Shown: in pieces, positions 1 through 8,175 of the stretch | How positions within the stretch are numbered: the first letter of the stretch is position 1 | How the letters are laid out: every line of letters begins with the position of its first letter | Assembly: GCA_023413555.1 (NCBI GenBank) | Contig: JAEZPG010000078.1 | Location: 1 to 30,003, forward strand | Length of the DNA: 30,003 nt | Origin: Bacillota bacterium | Lineage (GTDB): Bacteria > Bacillota > Clostridia > Lachnospirales > Lachnospiraceae | Direction: 5' to 3' | Position numbers and translations under genes: made by a program | Notes under the pieces: generated by a model | The model's database searches: none | The model's input: the letters and a program-made list of their open reading frames with translations, nothing else | Told to the model about the DNA's origin: nothing

Positions 1-1
1 G

Positions 2-337
2 GTGAACTTGGATTGTAAGAAGTTCTTGTCTCTGCTTTCACTTGAGAGCTGTCGAGAATATATACCACGGTTCCGTATTAGTAGCGTGATAAATGCTCCC
101 AATAAGTTGATGGGCCAACATTTTACCTTTCCTATACATAACCACCGCAACCAATGTGTCTGCTGTGGCATATGTTCTAAAAATTGTCCTCACGGAGCAA
201 TGACAATAGGAGCTGATGGATATCCAGTTTGGAATGTAAGGCAATGTGAAAACTGCTACCGTTGTATTCACCACTGTCCTGGTAAATCGCTCTCCCTCAG
301 TAAACGACGAACACCAAAGAGACTCCTTAAATTCTGA
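2..337 (+). CDS. 2x[4Fe-4S] ferredoxin-domain protein, C-terminal part (EFR1-like)
   Basis: The visible 111 residues end in two classical ferredoxin motifs, C-x2-C-x2-C-x3-C-P. Their cysteines are C52, C55, C58, C62 and C82, C85, C88, C92 (numbered from the GTG at 2). This pattern binds two [4Fe-4S] clusters and would make the protein an electron carrier. The reading frame is open to the left edge and the first 45 residues do not look like a natural N-terminus, so the gene most likely starts outside the window. A C-terminal two-cluster domain of this kind is typical of the EFR1 family, which has a flavodoxin-like N-terminal half; that half is not visible, so the family call is inference. The tail is basic. 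No T-rich terminator follows. Confidence 0.7.
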   Translation: MNLDCKKFLSLLSLESCREYIPRFRISSVINAPNKLMGQHFTFPIHNHRNQCVCCGICSKNCPHGAMTIGADGYPVWNVRQCENCYRCIHHCPGKSLSLSKRRTPKRLLKF

Positions 338-440
338 CACGTCGAATAGATAGGTGTCTCATTGGCTATAGGATACTTATATAGCACTAGAATGGAAGGA
401 CTAAAATATGGTTCTTCTTCTTTTTTACTACCAGTTCTGC

Positions 441-446
441 TATAAT
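441..446 (+). promoter_or_regulatory. -10 element (TATAAT) upstream of the methyltransferase gene
   Basis: A perfect TATAAT lies 31 bases before the ATG at 478. The expected -35 position holds only TTCTTT, so the -35 is weak. A strong AGGAGG-type ribosome binding site follows at 466-472. Confidence 0.4.
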
Positions 447-477
447 CTATAATATTGAAACTATAAGGAGGAGTTAC

Positions 478-1247
478 ATGGGAGATTGGAATGCAAAACA
501 GTATTTACAATTCAATAAGGAGAGAACCTTACCGGCAACCGATTTGGTTAATAGAATTGAGAGAACCGCACCAGAGTACATTTTAGACATCGGATGTGGT
601 CTCGGAAACAGTACGGCAGAGCTAAAAAACGCTGGACTGAAGCTCATGTAACTGGCATCGATAGTTCACCCGATATGATTGCTAACGCTTCAGCTACTTA
701 TCCGAATATGAATTTTAAGTTAGTGGACGCCTCAAAAGTTCTACCTACCATAACAGAACGTTATGATATTGTATTTTCCAATGCCTGTCTGCAGTGGATT
801 CCGGATCATTCTAGAATCTTTCCTGAGATGATGGAGTTATTAAATCCTGGTGGTGTGCTAGCTATCCAGATTCCGGTAAACTTTAGTGAACCGATTCACC
901 AGGTAATTCAACAGGTAGTACATAAAGAAAAATGGGCAGAATTACTACAGTATAATAGAGAACTGGACTTTTTATCAGAAGAAGAGTATTATGATCTACT
1001 TGCCGACATAACCACAGACTTTTCTATGTGGAAAACCATATATATGCATCGCATGCCATCCTATGATGCCATTATGGATTGGTATCGCCAGACAGGATTA
1101 CGCCCATATCTGCAAAGACTGTCAACGGAGAAGCAGGCAGAATGGGAGGAAGAGGTGCTAGAAGGAATCAAACAGAAGTATCCGCTACAGAAAAATGGGG
1201 AGATTATCTTCCGGTTTCCAAGGTTATTTATGATGGGGAGTAAGTAG
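478..1247 (+). pseudogene. tam: Trans-aconitate 2-methyltransferase-like gene with a one-base frameshift
   Basis: SAM-dependent methyltransferase resembling Tam, which methylates trans-aconitate. The first part (ATG 478, ribosome binding site AGGAGG at 466-471) encodes MGDWNAKQYL and the SAM-binding motif LDIGCGLGNST, then stops at 649-651. The remainder continues in the -1 frame with GIDSSPDMI, ACLQWIPDH, LLNPGGVLAIQ and a C-terminal FPRLFMM, all matching E. coli Tam as I remember it. The two halves join at a run of six A (624-629). Seven A would give one continuous protein of about 256 residues, the usual length for Tam. Both halves look conserved, so the break is recent, a sequencing error, or a programmed -1 frameshift: the site reads A_AAA_AAC in register. 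An in-frame ATG at 594 could only give a fragment that lacks the N-terminal part of the fold. Confidence 0.8.
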
Positions 1248-1291
1248 AAATTACAGAATCATGCATTTTATAGTGTAAAATTATATTTTTC

Positions 1292-1300
1292 TGTTATAAT
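1292..1300 (+). promoter_or_regulatory. Extended -10 promoter upstream of prmA
   Basis: TGTTATAAT is an extended -10 (TG-N-TATAAT), about 79 bases before the prmA start. No good -35 is visible, which is common for extended -10 promoters. It is the best candidate to drive the prmA-rsmE-desulfurase-thiI operon. Confidence 0.5.
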
Positions 1301-1378
1301 AGTGTAGGTACTTTGGAATAGAACGGCTAAAATACTGGAATGCTTATGATGATTTTATATAAAGGAGACATGTGTTAC

Positions 1379-2338
1379 ATGAAATGGACCAAATATACAT
1401 TAAAAACTACTACGGAAGCGGTGGACTTAATCAGCTACATGTTAGATGAACTTGGAGTAGAAGGAATTGAGATTGAGGACAAGGTGCCCTTAACAGAAGC
1501 GGACAAGAAGCAAATGTTTGTAGACATTCTTCCTGATCCGGAATTTGATGATCATATCGCTATTGTTCGTTTTTACCGTGATCCAGAAGAAGACGGAACA
1601 GAATTAATAAAACAGGTGAAAGCCGGACTAGAAGACTTGAAACAGTTCGTGGATATCGGAGAAGGGACCATCGAAAAGGATGAAACGGAGGACAAGGACT
1701 GGATTAACAACTGGAAAGAATTCTGGCATCCATTTCGTGTAGACGATTCCATTGTAATCAAACCAACCTGGGAAGACTATAAAGAAGCCAAAGAAGGGGA
1801 CCTTGTTATCGACATTGACCCTGGTATTGCCTTTGGTACCGGTTCTCATGAGACCACCAAGCTCTGTATGGTAAATGTAAAGAACTATGTAGACGAGAAT
1901 ACTCGTCTGTTAGACGTAGGCTGTGGAAGTGGTATTCTATCCATCCTAGGCTTAATGCTAGGAGTAAAGGAAGCAGTCGCAATCGATATCGATCCCAATG
2001 CTGTGACTGCTACACTGGAGAATGCCGCAGTAAATCATATTGATATGTCAAAATATAAAGTAATGGCCGGCAATATTATTGAGGACGAGGCGGTTCAAAA
2101 TGAAATCGGAATGGAATGCTATGAAGTAGTAGTAGCGAACATTTTAGCGGACGTTATTATACCTCTTTCTGCAGAAATCGGGAAACATCTGATTCCAGGT
2201 GGTATCTTTATTACCTCTGGGATTATTGATAGGAAGGTGGATGAGGTCAGAGAAGCTTTAGTTAAAAATGGTTTTGAAATGGTAGAAGAGGATAAATTAA
2301 AAGACTGGAACTGTCTGATTGCCCGTAAACCTATGTAA
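1379..2338 (+). CDS. prmA: Ribosomal protein L11 methyltransferase
   Basis: PrmA uses S-adenosylmethionine to trimethylate lysines and the N-terminus of ribosomal protein L11 in the cytoplasm. The 319-residue product has the family hallmarks: GTGSHETT at 153-160, the SAM-binding DVGCGSG at 179-185, an acidic AIDIDPNA after the next strand, and the catalytic-loop-like ANILAD at 253-258. The N-terminal 130 residues are the expected substrate-recognition domain (WINNWKEFWHPFR). The ATG at 1379 is chosen because AAAGGAGA (1361-1368) lies at a normal distance and the protein then begins MKW, as in the family. Earlier in-frame ATGs at 1340 and 1370 lack proper spacing. It is first of four closely spaced genes; rsmE starts 12 bases after its stop. 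Confidence 0.93.
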   Translation: MKWTKYTLKTTTEAVDLISYMLDELGVEGIEIEDKVPLTEADKKQMFVDILPDPEFDDHIAIVRFYRDPEEDGTELIKQVKAGLEDLKQFVDIGEGTIEKDETEDKDWINNWKEFWHPFRVDDSIVIKPTWEDYKEAKEGDLVIDIDPGIAFGTGSHETTKLCMVNVKNYVDENTRLLDVGCGSGILSILGLMLGVKEAVAIDIDPNAVTATLENAAVNHIDMSKYKVMAGNIIEDEAVQNEIGMECYEVVVANILADVIIPLSAEIGKHLIPGGIFITSGIIDRKVDEVREALVKNGFEMVEEDKLKDWNCLIARKPM

Positions 2339-2350
2339 TTTGGAGGAGTT

Positions 2351-3094
2351 ATGAATTTATTTTATGTAGAAGAAAATCAGATTCGGGAGTCTACCATTAC
2401 CATTCTTGGAGACGACGTTAATCATATGAAAAATGTCCTCCGGATGCATGCTGGAGAGCAGGTCATGGTCTGTGATTGCAAGGGAAGTAACTATCTTTGT
2501 GAGATTGATTCTTTTCCTGAAAAGCAAGTGCATCTGTCTATCCTTGAGAAAAAAGCAGCAGAAAGTGAACTTCCGGTCAAACTTTATCTATTTCAGGGAC
2601 TGCCAAAAAGCGACAAGATGGAGCTGATTATTCAGAAAGCTGTAGAGTTGGGTGTATATGAGGTAATCCCGGTAGCAATGAAACGTTCTATTGTTAAGAT
2701 TGAGGATAAGAAAAAGGAAGCCAAGAAGCTGGAACGCTGGCAAGCCATTGCTACAGCAGCAGCCAAGCAGAGTAAGCGGGGAATGATTCCTAGGGTACAT
2801 CATGTACTTTCTTACGGGGAAGCCCTTAACTATGCGAGGGATATGGATTTAAAGCTTTTTCCTTATGAGAATGCCAAGGATATAGATAAAAGTAAGGCCT
2901 TGGTAGCAAAAGCCCCTCAGATGAAATCAATCGCTATTTTTGTTGGACCAGAAGGCGGATTTGAGGACAAAGAGATTGAGGACGTGGCAGCCATTGGTGG
3001 ACAAATCATTACCCTTGGAAAAAGGATTTTACGAACGGAGACCGCTGGACTTACCATGTTGTCACTACTGATGTTTGAAATTGAGAATAACTAA
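2351..3094 (+). CDS. rsmE: 16S rRNA (uracil-1498-N3)-methyltransferase
   Basis: RsmE methylates N3 of U1498 in 16S rRNA of the small subunit. It is a SPOUT-fold (knotted) enzyme. At 247 residues it has normal length. Visible motifs are GLPKSDKMELI starting at 83, the SAM-binding GPEGGF at 199-204 and LGKRILRTETA at 222-232. The N-terminal 70 residues form the PUA-like RNA-binding part (NHMKNVLRM). The start is supported by GGAGG at 2342-2346. It sits between prmA and the cysteine desulfurase in one operon; prmA-rsmE pairing is common in Firmicutes. Confidence 0.94.
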   Translation: MNLFYVEENQIRESTITILGDDVNHMKNVLRMHAGEQVMVCDCKGSNYLCEIDSFPEKQVHLSILEKKAAESELPVKLYLFQGLPKSDKMELIIQKAVELGVYEVIPVAMKRSIVKIEDKKKEAKKLERWQAIATAAAKQSKRGMIPRVHHVLSYGEALNYARDMDLKLFPYENAKDIDKSKALVAKAPQMKSIAIFVGPEGGFEDKEIEDVAAIGGQIITLGKRILRTETAGLTMLSLLMFEIENN

Positions 3095-3107
3095 TAGGAG
3101 AATATAA

Positions 3108-4268
3108 ATGGAAGCATATTTAGATAATGCTGCCACTACCAGACCTTTCGACAGTGTGCGAGAGATAATGCTAAAAACCATGGAACTGGATTTTGGCAAT
3201 CCTTCCAGTATGCATAAGAAAGGTATGGAAGCTGAGCAGTATGTGAAGGATGCCCGTGATAAAATAGCCAAAACATTAAAAGTAGAGCCAAAAGAGTTGA
3301 TTTTTACATCTGGAGGCACAGAATCTAACAATATGGCATTAATTGGAACTTCAATTGCCAATAAGCGACAGGGTAATCATATTATTACAACAAAAATAGA
3401 ACATCCCAGTGTCCATGAACCAATATTATTTTTAGAAGAAATGGGATTTCGAATCACATTTTTAGATGTAGATGAAGAAGGACATATCGATACGAACCAG
3501 CTAATAAATTCAATTTGTGAGGATACCATTCTAGTATCCATCATGATGGTAAATAATGAAATTGGTGCCGTAGAGGATGTTTCCACAATCTCCAAATTGA
3601 TTAAAGAGAAAAAAGATGATATTCTAATACATGTCGATGCCATTCAGGCGTATGGAAAATATCGAATCTATCCAAAACGAATGGGAATTGATATGCTTTC
3701 CATCAGTGGACATAAGATACATGGACCAAAAGGAATTGGCGTTCTATATGTACGGGATAAAGTTAAGATAAGACCAATTATTTATGGTGGGGGACAACAG
3801 AAGGGAATGCGCTCTGGAACGGAAAATGTGCCGGGAATTGCAGGACTTGGAGTAGCAGCAGAGGAAATCTATCAAAACCACGAAGAGAAGATACATCATT
3901 TATATGAATTAAAGAAGGCATTAATCGACGGAGTAAGTAAGCTTCCGGATACTTTAGTAAATGGAGTAGGAGACGATCTCTATAAGACAGCTCCTCATGT
4001 GGTTAGTGTTAGTTTTAAGGGGGTTAGAAGTGAGGTTTTGTTACATGCTCTAGAGGAGAGAGGGGTATATGTTTCCTCGGGAAGTGCTTGTTCTAGTAAC
4101 CACCCAGCACTTAGTGGCACTTTGCAGGCCATTAAGGTGAAGAAGGAACTGTTAGATTCTACACTACGATTTAGTTTTAGTGTATTTACCACTATGGATG
4201 AGGTAAATTATGCGGTGGATCAGCTTATGGAATTACTTCCGATGCTACGCAGATTTACAAGAAGATAG
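3108..4268 (+). CDS. Cysteine desulfurase (NifS/IscS family)
   Basis: PLP-dependent enzyme that takes sulfur from cysteine, leaving alanine and a protein persulfide. The 386 residues show YLDNAATT at 4-11, the catalytic His99 in EHPS, PLP-contacting Asp177 in HVDAIQ, the Schiff-base lysine K203 in SGHKIHGPKG, and the persulfide-forming C328 in SSGSACSS. The gene begins 13 bases after rsmE, with a ribosome binding site AATAGGAGA, and thiI follows 21 bases downstream. That pairing suggests its main job is to supply sulfur to ThiI for 4-thiouridine in tRNA, as NifZ does in B. subtilis. A general role in Fe-S assembly cannot be excluded, but no IscU-like scaffold is adjacent. Confidence 0.93.
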   Translation: MEAYLDNAATTRPFDSVREIMLKTMELDFGNPSSMHKKGMEAEQYVKDARDKIAKTLKVEPKELIFTSGGTESNNMALIGTSIANKRQGNHIITTKIEHPSVHEPILFLEEMGFRITFLDVDEEGHIDTNQLINSICEDTILVSIMMVNNEIGAVEDVSTISKLIKEKKDDILIHVDAIQAYGKYRIYPKRMGIDMLSISGHKIHGPKGIGVLYVRDKVKIRPIIYGGGQQKGMRSGTENVPGIAGLGVAAEEIYQNHEEKIHHLYELKKALIDGVSKLPDTLVNGVGDDLYKTAPHVVSVSFKGVRSEVLLHALEERGVYVSSGSACSSNHPALSGTLQAIKVKKELLDSTLRFSFSVFTTMDEVNYAVDQLMELLPMLRRFTRR

Positions 4269-4289
4269 GGTTATTTAGGAGGATAAGAT

Positions 4290-5471
4290 ATGTTATTTCA
4301 TGCATTTTTAATAAAGTATGGGGAAATTGGCATAAAAGGTAAGAATCGATTTATCTTTGAAAATGCCTTAAGGGATCAGATATTATTTGCGTTAAAAGAT
4401 ATAGAAGGAAACTTTCGTGTAACCAAGGAGCAGGGACGTCTGTATGTAGAGACTGAGGGTGAGTTTGACTATGAAGAGACAATAGACGCCTTAAGCCGAG
4501 TATTTGGTATAACTGCCATCTGTCCTGTGAAATTAGTGGATGTGTTTGATTGGGATAATCTTTGTAAAGAGACTGCCTCCTATGTGGAGCAGGTACATGG
4601 ACGTAATCCATTTACCTTTAAGGTAGAGGCAAAACGTGCAGATAAGAACTATCCAATTAGTTCTCCAGAAATCTGTGCTAAAATGGGGGAATACCTGTTA
4701 GGGCAATTTGACAATATGAAGGTTGATGTTCACAAACCTGATGTATCTATACACCTTGAGATTCGAGGAAGAGCTTACATCTATTCTACCATTATTCCAG
4801 GACCAGGCGGAATGCCAGTGGGAAGTAACGGAAAAGCTATGTTACTGCTTTCAGGTGGAATTGATAGTCCAGTAGCTGGCTATATGATTGCGAAACGTGG
4901 TGTTACCATTGAAGCTACTTATTTTCATGCGCCACCATATACCAGTGACCGTGCAAAGCAGAAGGTGGTAGACTTAGCTAAAATTGTTTCGAGATACACG
5001 GGGCCAATTAAGCTTAATATTATCAATTTTACGGATATTCAGCTATATATCTATGAAAAATGTCCTCATGACGAGCTTACCATTATCATGAGAAGATATA
5101 TGATGCGTATTGCAGAGAGTATCGCTAAAGAAAGTGGTTGTCTTGGACTAATTACTGGAGAAAGTATCGGACAGGTAGCAAGCCAGACAATGCAAAGTCT
5201 TGCTTCCACCAATGAAGTATGTGACCTTCCAGTTTACCGTCCTTTGATTGCTTTTGACAAAAATGATATTATCGCTATTTCAGAGAAGATTGATACCTAT
5301 GAAACCAGTATCCTTCCATTTGAAGACTGTTGTACCATCTTTGTAGCAAAGCATCCGGTTACCAAACCTAATCGTAAGGTAATTCAAAAGAGCGAACGAC
5401 ATCTGGAAGATAAGATGGAAGAAATGATACAGGTTGCACTAGATACCAGAGAAGTGGTAATGTGTCAATAG
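4290..5471 (+). CDS. thiI: tRNA 4-thiouridine synthase ThiI
   Basis: ThiI adenylates U8 of tRNA and inserts sulfur to make 4-thiouridine, a near-UV sensor; it may also feed thiamine thiazole synthesis. The 393-residue product has the N-terminal ferredoxin-like part (IKYGEIGIKGKNR), a THUMP RNA-binding domain (about 60-165) and the PP-loop ATP-binding motif SGGIDSP from residue 188. The conserved FEDCCTIFVAKHP lies near the C-terminus. There is no C-terminal rhodanese domain, as in B. subtilis ThiI and unlike E. coli, so the sulfur presumably arrives directly from the desulfurase encoded just upstream. AGGAGGATAAG precedes the ATG. It is the last gene of the prmA operon. Confidence 0.95.
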   Translation: MLFHAFLIKYGEIGIKGKNRFIFENALRDQILFALKDIEGNFRVTKEQGRLYVETEGEFDYEETIDALSRVFGITAICPVKLVDVFDWDNLCKETASYVEQVHGRNPFTFKVEAKRADKNYPISSPEICAKMGEYLLGQFDNMKVDVHKPDVSIHLEIRGRAYIYSTIIPGPGGMPVGSNGKAMLLLSGGIDSPVAGYMIAKRGVTIEATYFHAPPYTSDRAKQKVVDLAKIVSRYTGPIKLNIINFTDIQLYIYEKCPHDELTIIMRRYMMRIAESIAKESGCLGLITGESIGQVASQTMQSLASTNEVCDLPVYRPLIAFDKNDIIAISEKIDTYETSILPFEDCCTIFVAKHPVTKPNRKVIQKSERHLEDKMEEMIQVALDTREVVMCQ

Positions 5472-5474
5472 AGA

Positions 5475-5499
5475 GTAGGAAATGCAAAACATTTCCTAC
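5475..5499 (+). terminator. Hairpin after thiI
   Basis: A perfect 10-bp stem (GTAGGAAATG / CATTTCCTAC) with loop CAAAA starts four bases after the thiI stop. The bases that follow are A-rich rather than T-rich, so on the plus strand it is not a textbook intrinsic terminator. It may protect the 3' end or act together with the next hairpin. Confidence 0.5.
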
Positions 5500-5501
5500 A
5501 T

Positions 5502-5535
5502 AAAAAAAGCCAGAGTAATTTGTATTTACTCTGGC
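5502..5535 (-). terminator. Intrinsic terminator of the HPr-like gene
   Basis: A 10-bp stem (GCCAGAGTAA / TTACTCTGGC, 5509-5535) is followed on the minus strand by seven T (5508-5502). This is a canonical Rho-independent terminator placed just after the HPr-like stop codon, and it meets the thiI operon tail to tail. Confidence 0.85.
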
Positions 5536-5549
5536 ACATATAACAAATA

Positions 5550-5777
5550 TTAAACGATGTATGGTTTTAACACTTCGATGATTTGATCAGCGTCATCACT
5601 ATGAACATTTAAATCGATTGGTTTAGAAAGATCTAAACTAAAGATACCCATAATGGATTTAGCGTCAATCACATATCTTCCACTTACGAGGTCAAAATCG
5701 GAATCAAACTTTGTTACTTCATTAACAAATGACTTTACTTTATCAATTGAATTTAGTGAAATTTTAACGGTTTTCAT
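5550..5777 (-). CDS. HPr-like protein lacking the catalytic histidine
   Basis: This 75-residue protein aligns with HPr, the PTS phosphocarrier, around KFDSDFDL (23-30) and DAKSIMGIFSLD (38-49). The regulatory serine (Ser46 of B. subtilis HPr, the HPr kinase site) is present as S41 in KSIMG. The catalytic His15 and its HARP context are absent; the equivalent residues are S10-I-D-K. It therefore cannot accept phosphate from Enzyme I in the normal way. It might act like Crh, the B. subtilis HPr paralogue that keeps only Ser46 and serves in catabolite control, or it may have another binding role. It has its own promoter (5809-5837), an AGGAGG site (5786-5791) and its own terminator, so it is a single-gene unit, the only minus-strand gene here. 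Confidence 0.85.
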   Translation of the reverse strand: MKTVKISLNSIDKVKSFVNEVTKFDSDFDLVSGRYVIDAKSIMGIFSLDLSKPIDLNVHSDDADQIIEVLKPYIV

Positions 5778-5808
5778 TTATGATACCTCCTTATATAATT
5801 ATAAGTAT

Positions 5809-5837
5809 ATACTAATGGTATCGTTTTTAAAAGTCAA
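5809..5837 (-). promoter_or_regulatory. Sigma-A-type promoter of the HPr-like gene
   Basis: On the minus strand TTGACT (5837-5832) is separated by exactly 17 bases from TAGTAT (5814-5809). The start codon is 31 bases further on, with a clear AGGAGG between. Confidence 0.7.
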
Positions 5838-5961
5838 TATACAAAGTAAATAAAAAAATCATTAATAATAAGTGGAAAATTTAAGCAGATATAAGTACAT
5901 AATAGCTCTTATAAGTTGTAATCGAGATAATAATGGTGGATTTTAGAAAAAATGTATAGTT

Positions 5962-5990
5962 TTTACGCTATTATGTTATAGAAATATACT
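5962..5990 (+). promoter_or_regulatory. Putative promoter of mtaB
   Basis: TTTACG (5962-5967) and TATACT (5985-5990) are separated by 17 bases, and the mtaB ATG is 27 bases downstream. Both hexamers are near consensus (4/6 and 5/6). Confidence 0.55.
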
Positions 5991-6016
5991 ATGGATTGGG
6001 ATAGAAAGGATTATCT

Positions 6017-7360
6017 ATGGAAAATATGAATTTACAGGAAAAGAGATCTAGGAATGTTGCATTTTTGACCCTAGGCTGTAAGGTGAATTCTTACGAAACA
6101 GATGGAATGAAACAACTGTTTATAAAAGCAGGTTATGAGATAAAGGAATTTGATCAACAGGCCGATGTATATGTAATTAATACCTGTACGGTTACTAATA
6201 TAGCAGACAGAAAATCCAGGCAGATGCTACACCGAGCGAAGAAAAAGAATCCGGACAGCATAGTGGTAGCAGTAGGATGCTATGTTCAGGCAGCAAAGGA
6301 TACCTTGGAAGAGGATAGTGCTATTGATCTAGTCATTGGAAACAATAAGAAAAATCAGATTGTGGAAATTTTAGAAGAGTATTTTGGTAATGCTGAGCTA
6401 AGAGAAGCTTTGGTAGATATCGGGGAGGAGAAAGAATTTGAGGAGTTATCCATCGGGGCAGCAGGGGAAAAGACTCGTGCTTACATTAAAGTGCAGGATG
6501 GATGTAACCAATTTTGCTCCTATTGTATTATTCCTTATGCCAGGGGAAGAGTAAGGAGTCGTAAATTAGAGGAAGTAATACGTGAGGTAGAGAGTTTGGT
6601 GAAAGAGGGTTACAAGGAGATCGTCTTAACCGGTATTCATCTGTCTTCCTATGGTATTGATTTTGAAGAGGATGTTACTCTCCTAACATTAATTCAGGCT
6701 ATTTCAAGAATAGAGGGACTTCAAAGAATACGATTGGGTTCCTTAGAACCACGTATTATTACAGAGGAATTTGTGGATACTTTAAAAGATAATCCTAAGG
6801 TTTGTCCACACTTTCATTTGAGTATGCAAAGCGGATGTACAGAGACCCTAAAGCGAATGAATCGTAAGTACTCCGCAGACGAATTTTATGCAAAATGTGA
6901 ATTAATCAGAAGTAGATTTGTAGCACCAGCCATTACTACAGATGTAATAGTAGGCTTTCCGGGAGAGACTAAGGAAGAGTTTGAGGAAACGAAGGCATTT
7001 GTTCAGAAGGTAGCCTTCGCTCAGATGCATGTATTTAAGTATTCCAAAAGAAAAGGAACCAAAGCTGCTACTATGGAAAATCAGATTTCGGAGGAGGTTA
7101 AACATAGTCGTAGTATCGAGTTAATTAAGATTGAACAGAAGATGAGAAAAGATTATCAACAACAATTCATTGGTCATAAAGAAAAGGTGTTAATTGAAGA
7201 AACAGTACTAATTGATAATATTACCTACCAGATTGGGCATAATGAAAGATACCAAAAGCTTGCAATTCAGACAAATAAGGATCTTTCTAATGAGGTGGTA
7301 GAGGTTTTAGTCCTTCAAACTTTAACAGAGGAACTACTCCTTTGTGAAATATTCAATTGA
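6017..7360 (+). CDS. mtaB: tRNA t6A37 methylthiotransferase MtaB
   Basis: MtaB is a radical-SAM enzyme that adds a methylthio group to N6-threonylcarbamoyladenosine at position 37 of ANN-decoding tRNAs, making ms2t6A. The 447-residue protein carries the N-terminal methylthiotransferase cysteines C21 (TLGCKVNSYE), C57 (NTCTVT) and C88 (VGCYVQ) and the radical-SAM motif C163-x3-C167-x2-C170 in DGCNQFCSYCIIPYARG. A TRAM-like RNA-binding tail occupies roughly the last 65 residues. TLGCKVN distinguishes MtaB from MiaB and RimO. The start has AAAGGA nearby; an in-frame ATG three codons later is also possible. It has its own promoter, divergent from the HPr-like gene. Sulfur chemistry links it loosely to the upstream desulfurase-thiI pair. 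Confidence 0.94.
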   Translation: MENMNLQEKRSRNVAFLTLGCKVNSYETDGMKQLFIKAGYEIKEFDQQADVYVINTCTVTNIADRKSRQMLHRAKKKNPDSIVVAVGCYVQAAKDTLEEDSAIDLVIGNNKKNQIVEILEEYFGNAELREALVDIGEEKEFEELSIGAAGEKTRAYIKVQDGCNQFCSYCIIPYARGRVRSRKLEEVIREVESLVKEGYKEIVLTGIHLSSYGIDFEEDVTLLTLIQAISRIEGLQRIRLGSLEPRIITEEFVDTLKDNPKVCPHFHLSMQSGCTETLKRMNRKYSADEFYAKCELIRSRFVAPAITTDVIVGFPGETKEEFEETKAFVQKVAFAQMHVFKYSKRKGTKAATMENQISEEVKHSRSIELIKIEQKMRKDYQQQFIGHKEKVLIEETVLIDNITYQIGHNERYQKLAIQTNKDLSNEVVEVLVLQTLTEELLLCEIFN

Positions 7361-7447
7361 TATTTTATTAAAGATGTATTAATATAATAGTAATAATTGA
7401 GTTTCTTAGTAGTTTATGGGAAAGTATTACTGTAAGGACGTGAGGTT

Positions 7448-7705
7448 ATGCAAGAAATTAATAATACACAGTATTTTAAAGTACAGAAAGAACCTGAAAT
7501 TAAAGTGACAGATGTCATTCGAACTGTCTACGAAGCTTTGGTTGAGAAAGGTTATAATCCGGTAAACCAATTGGTTGGTTATGTAATGAGTGGAGACCCA
7601 ACCTATATTACCAGTCATAAGGGTGCTAGAAGTCTGATTATGAAGGTGGAGAGAGACGAGATATTAGAAGCTTTATTTACTGATTATATTAAGAGAAATT
7701 TTTAG
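7448..7705 (+). CDS. ireB: IreB-family regulatory phosphoprotein (DUF965)
   Basis: Small cytoplasmic protein (85 residues) of the IreB family. In Enterococcus faecalis IreB is phosphorylated on N-terminal threonines by the PASTA kinase IreK and negatively influences cephalosporin resistance. Here the family core VYEALVEKGYNPVNQLVGYVMSGDPTY-like region (28-53) is very well kept and the helical C-terminus (ERDEILEAL) is present. The N-terminus contains one threonine, T7, as candidate phosphosite. No kinase is encoded in the window. It heads the conserved set ireB-ruvX-DUF1292; ruvX begins 25 bases after its stop. The region before it has a TATAAT at 7383-7388 but no well-placed -35. Confidence 0.92.
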   Translation: MQEINNTQYFKVQKEPEIKVTDVIRTVYEALVEKGYNPVNQLVGYVMSGDPTYITSHKGARSLIMKVERDEILEALFTDYIKRNF

Positions 7706-7730
7706 TTAAAGGAATTTTTAAGGTAAGTGA

Positions 7731-8174
7731 ATGAGAATATTAGGATTGGATTATGGCTCCGTCACAGTAGGCGTAGCCGTCAGTGATGAACTAGGTCTTA
7801 CTGCTCAGGGTGTTGAAGTCATTAGACGGAAAGAAGAGAACAAGCTTAGGAAAACTCTGGCACGTATTGAGGAATTAGTTGTTACGTATCAGGTTGAGAG
7901 GATTGTGTTAGGATATCCAAAGAATATGAATAATACCATAGGTGACAGAGCACTTAAGACAGAAGAATTTAGGGATATGCTGGTTAGGAGAACTGGTGTA
8001 GATGTTCTTTTGTGGGATGAGAGGTTAAGTACAGTTTCTGCCCATCAGTCTATGATTGAAAGCGGGAAAAGAAGAGAGCAGCGAGCCGAGGTAGTGGATA
8101 TGGTTGCTGCTGTATTCATTTTACAGAGTTTTTTAGATGCCCGGTACAACAACCAAAGCGGTAAGGAGATTTAA
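7731..8174 (+). CDS. ruvX: Holliday junction resolvase-like nuclease RuvX (YqgF)
   Basis: RuvX/YqgF has an RNase H-like fold. It has been linked to Holliday junction resolution and to processing of pre-16S rRNA 5' ends. The 147-residue protein shows the acidic active-site residues in their usual settings: D7 in GLDYGSVTVG, E97 in WDERLST and D123 in VVDMVAA. LGYPKNMNNTIG (60-71) is the family signature. It lies between ireB and the DUF1292 gene; the ribosome binding site of the latter (8163-8170) is embedded in its last codons, so the two are translationally close. Confidence 0.94.
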   Translation: MRILGLDYGSVTVGVAVSDELGLTAQGVEVIRRKEENKLRKTLARIEELVVTYQVERIVLGYPKNMNNTIGDRALKTEEFRDMLVRRTGVDVLLWDERLSTVSAHQSMIESGKRREQRAEVVDMVAAVFILQSFLDARYNNQSGKEI

Positions 8175-8175
8175 T

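Noticed and set aside
5653..5853. Plus-strand open frame opposite the HPr-like gene.
   Set aside because: Antisense shadow of a gene that has a promoter, ribosome binding site and terminator on the minus strand.
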